NCBI RefSeq assembly: GCF_019969845.1
Contig: NZ_JAHXYR010000004.1
Coordinates: forward strand, 558,001 to 622,000
Origin: Sphingobacterium sp. GVS05A
GTDB lineage: Bacteria; Bacteroidota; Bacteroidia; Sphingobacteriales; Sphingobacteriaceae
Length of the DNA: 64,000 nt
Reading direction: 5' to 3'
In this document: in pieces, positions 62,800-64,000 of the stretch
Layout of the letters: the number at the start of each line of letters is the position of its first letter
Position numbering within the stretch: position 1 is the first letter of the stretch
The notes under the pieces: model-generated
The model's input: the letters and a program-made list of their open reading frames with translations, nothing else
The model's database searches: none
Told to the model about the DNA's origin: nothing
Position numbers and translations under genes: made by a program

Positions 62800-63671
62800 C
62801 TATAGTGGAGTTTTATTTGATAAAGCATTAATTACCTGAATTGGGGTACGGCCCGTTAGAGAACTGTGGGATCTAAGCCAATTATAATAAAATTGCCATT
62901 GTGATTGTAGGTTTGGTAGGTCGGGATCTTTGATATCAACTGTGGAATAAAATTCATCAAGATCCGTTCGTTGTGTTCTTTCTACCTTTCCATTGAGATG
63001 TGGAGAGCCTGGTTTAATAGGCCGAATTTTAATACCCCATTCCATTAATCTATCTTGAACGGAATAAGCAAAAAACTATTTTCCTCTATCAGTTTGAATG
63101 TACTGTATCGCAAACGGCATTTGTTCCAGCACTGTATCAAGAAATTTCAGGGTATTAATAGCAGTACGCCTTGGAAATAATTGAAGTACTTTAAATCTGC
63201 TGCAATCATCTATGGCAGTGTATTGATAGATGCGTGGAGCTATTTTACAGACGTCCATTTGTACGCGATCAACCGGTATTGGTCGGTTATATCGAGTTTG
63301 TCTTTTACGGTAGTATCGCTTAAGTTTTAAATACTGTTTATTAGTCTTCTTAAGAATCTTGTGAACAGTTGCAGTTGAGATTGAGACCCCATATAAATGT
63401 CTCATCTCATTAGCGATACTACGATGCCCTAAATTGCGGTTTGTCCTTAACTCAAGAATTCGACGCTCATCTTCTTGAGTTATTTTACTGTGGATTTTAT
63501 GCGGCCTCCTACTAAGTTCAAATAGGCCGTCAATTCCGGATTCTTGATATCGTTTAAACCATTTTCTCAGTGCCGGTCTAGTTATACCACACCGTAAATA
63601 TACAATACCTGCATTACCGACAGACTCGTAAAGCTTTACCCATTCAAGACGCTTTTTACCTCATTGTTCAT
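62800..63671 (-). mobile_element. IS481-family transposase, inactivated
   Basis: Reading from the ATG at 63671, a one-base deletion in an A run puts the frame off. It then continues RLEWVKLYESVGNAG (HTH), LRKWFKRYQESGIDGLFELSRRPH, MDVCKIAPRIYQYTAIDDCSR (first catalytic Asp) and QTDRGK, an in-frame TAG at 63076-63078 where a Glu is expected before FF, then MEWGIKIRPIKPGSPHLNGKVERTQ and WLRSHSSLTGRTP to 62800. Without the two defects it is a complete DDE transposase. Terminal repeats were not found with confidence. Confidence 0.85.
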
Positions 63672-63734
63672 GTTGTTGATTATGTTAGAATGTAGTAAAA
63701 CTACCGGTTCTACCATCATTTTAACATAAAGTTA

Positions 63735-64000
63735 TTAAAAGGATCTATGTGAATCCCACAGCTCTATGATTATCAACCAGCTGTCATCATGCGCTTGTTG
63801 TCGGATGATTTTGTTCGTTTTTTCAATCTCCCAGTCTTTAGAGTTTAGATTCAATGGTTGTTTTAGTTCAAGATTGAAAAAAATTACCACTCCATTTTTT
63901 CTAAACTCACAGTTCCGCTCATATTAACATTTGATAGGTGGGTATAAGAGCAATCTAACTGTTTAAGTTCTCTTAATCCATACACATTAAGATCAACCAA
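63735..64000 (-). pseudogene. Decayed LRR-like protein fragment at the window edge
   Basis: The first frame from the edge reads LVDLNVYGLRELKQLDCSYTHLSNVN, an LRR-like pattern (LxxLxCSxTxL), and stops at TAA. A second frame continues from near SFRKNGVVIFF through SKDWEIEKTNKIIRQQ to a stop at 63735, so a frameshift probably joins them. The gene enters from outside the window. Confidence 0.35.

Noticed and set aside
62686..63740. Terminal inverted repeats of the IS481-type element
   Set aside because: Only a loose AGTTTTA match was found near both ends; not good enough to set the borders or a target duplication.
1..64000. tRNA, rRNA, CRISPR arrays or complete prophage
   Set aside because: I looked for cloverleaf-like, repeat-spacer and phage structural genes and saw none. 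A covariance search was not possible.

Overview
The window looks like an AT-rich chromosome of a Bacteroidota species close to Sphingobacterium or Pedobacter (family Sphingobacteriaceae). The basis is three large TonB-dependent receptors including a SusC/SusD pair, a DUF3472 lipoprotein, AraC/HxlR one-component regulators with divergent targets, and repeated promoters with the Bacteroidota -7 consensus TAnnTTTG. I saw no rRNA, tRNA or CRISPR array.

Layout. 0.2-4.2 kb: a TonB receptor with a secreted calcium-type PI-PLC-like protein. 4.3-13 kb: a minus-strand operon (acyl-CoA ligase, two alpha/beta hydrolases, a beta-lactamase-fold hydrolase, a TonB receptor) behind an AraC regulator, with a 21-bp-spaced tandem site upstream. 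13-16.2 kb: small genes, a gene fragment and a luciferase-domain/SRPBCC pair. 16.4-20.6 kb: a translationally coupled Pol IV and DnaE-type polymerase operon, with a palindrome inside its promoter. 20.7-23.4 kb: two HxlR regulators, each beside an oxidoreductase (AzoR, NmrA). 23.6-29.2 kb: an AraC regulator divergent from five co-directional genes, none with a recognisable signal peptide. These encode two small beta-rich proteins, an aegerolysin-like protein, a bacterial-type PI-PLC, and a 738-residue protein with MACPF-like features; they end at a strong terminator. 29.5-33 kb: SanA-like protein, lipoprotein, SelO. 33.1-37.9 kb: SusD/SusC. 38.4-48.8 kb: GAPDH, ROK regulator, acetyltransferases, polysaccharide deacetylase/DoxX with AraC, LysR, Crp/MBL, VOC. 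49.2-50.8 kb: a gene graveyard (frameshifted small gene, LCM methyltransferase remnant, internally deleted SDR). 50.9-56.4 kb: HxlR, then AraC divergent from a small protein, TolC, HlyD and MFS efflux operon. 56.6-64 kb: DUF3472 lipoprotein, DinB-like protein, a secreted-protein gene broken by one stop codon, DUF4375 lipoprotein, AraC plus a TetX-like monooxygenase, an IS481-type transposase with a stop codon and a frameshift, and a decayed LRR-like fragment at the edge.

Two themes stand out. The 24.8-29.1 kb cluster resembles a two-component pore former (aegerolysin plus MACPF partner) combined with a phospholipase, under a dedicated AraC regulator; this is the best candidate for an undescribed system. 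The 14-15 kb and 44-64 kb regions share pieces of one another and hold many decayed genes, which marks them as accessory DNA in turnover. All family calls come from reading motifs, not from database searches.
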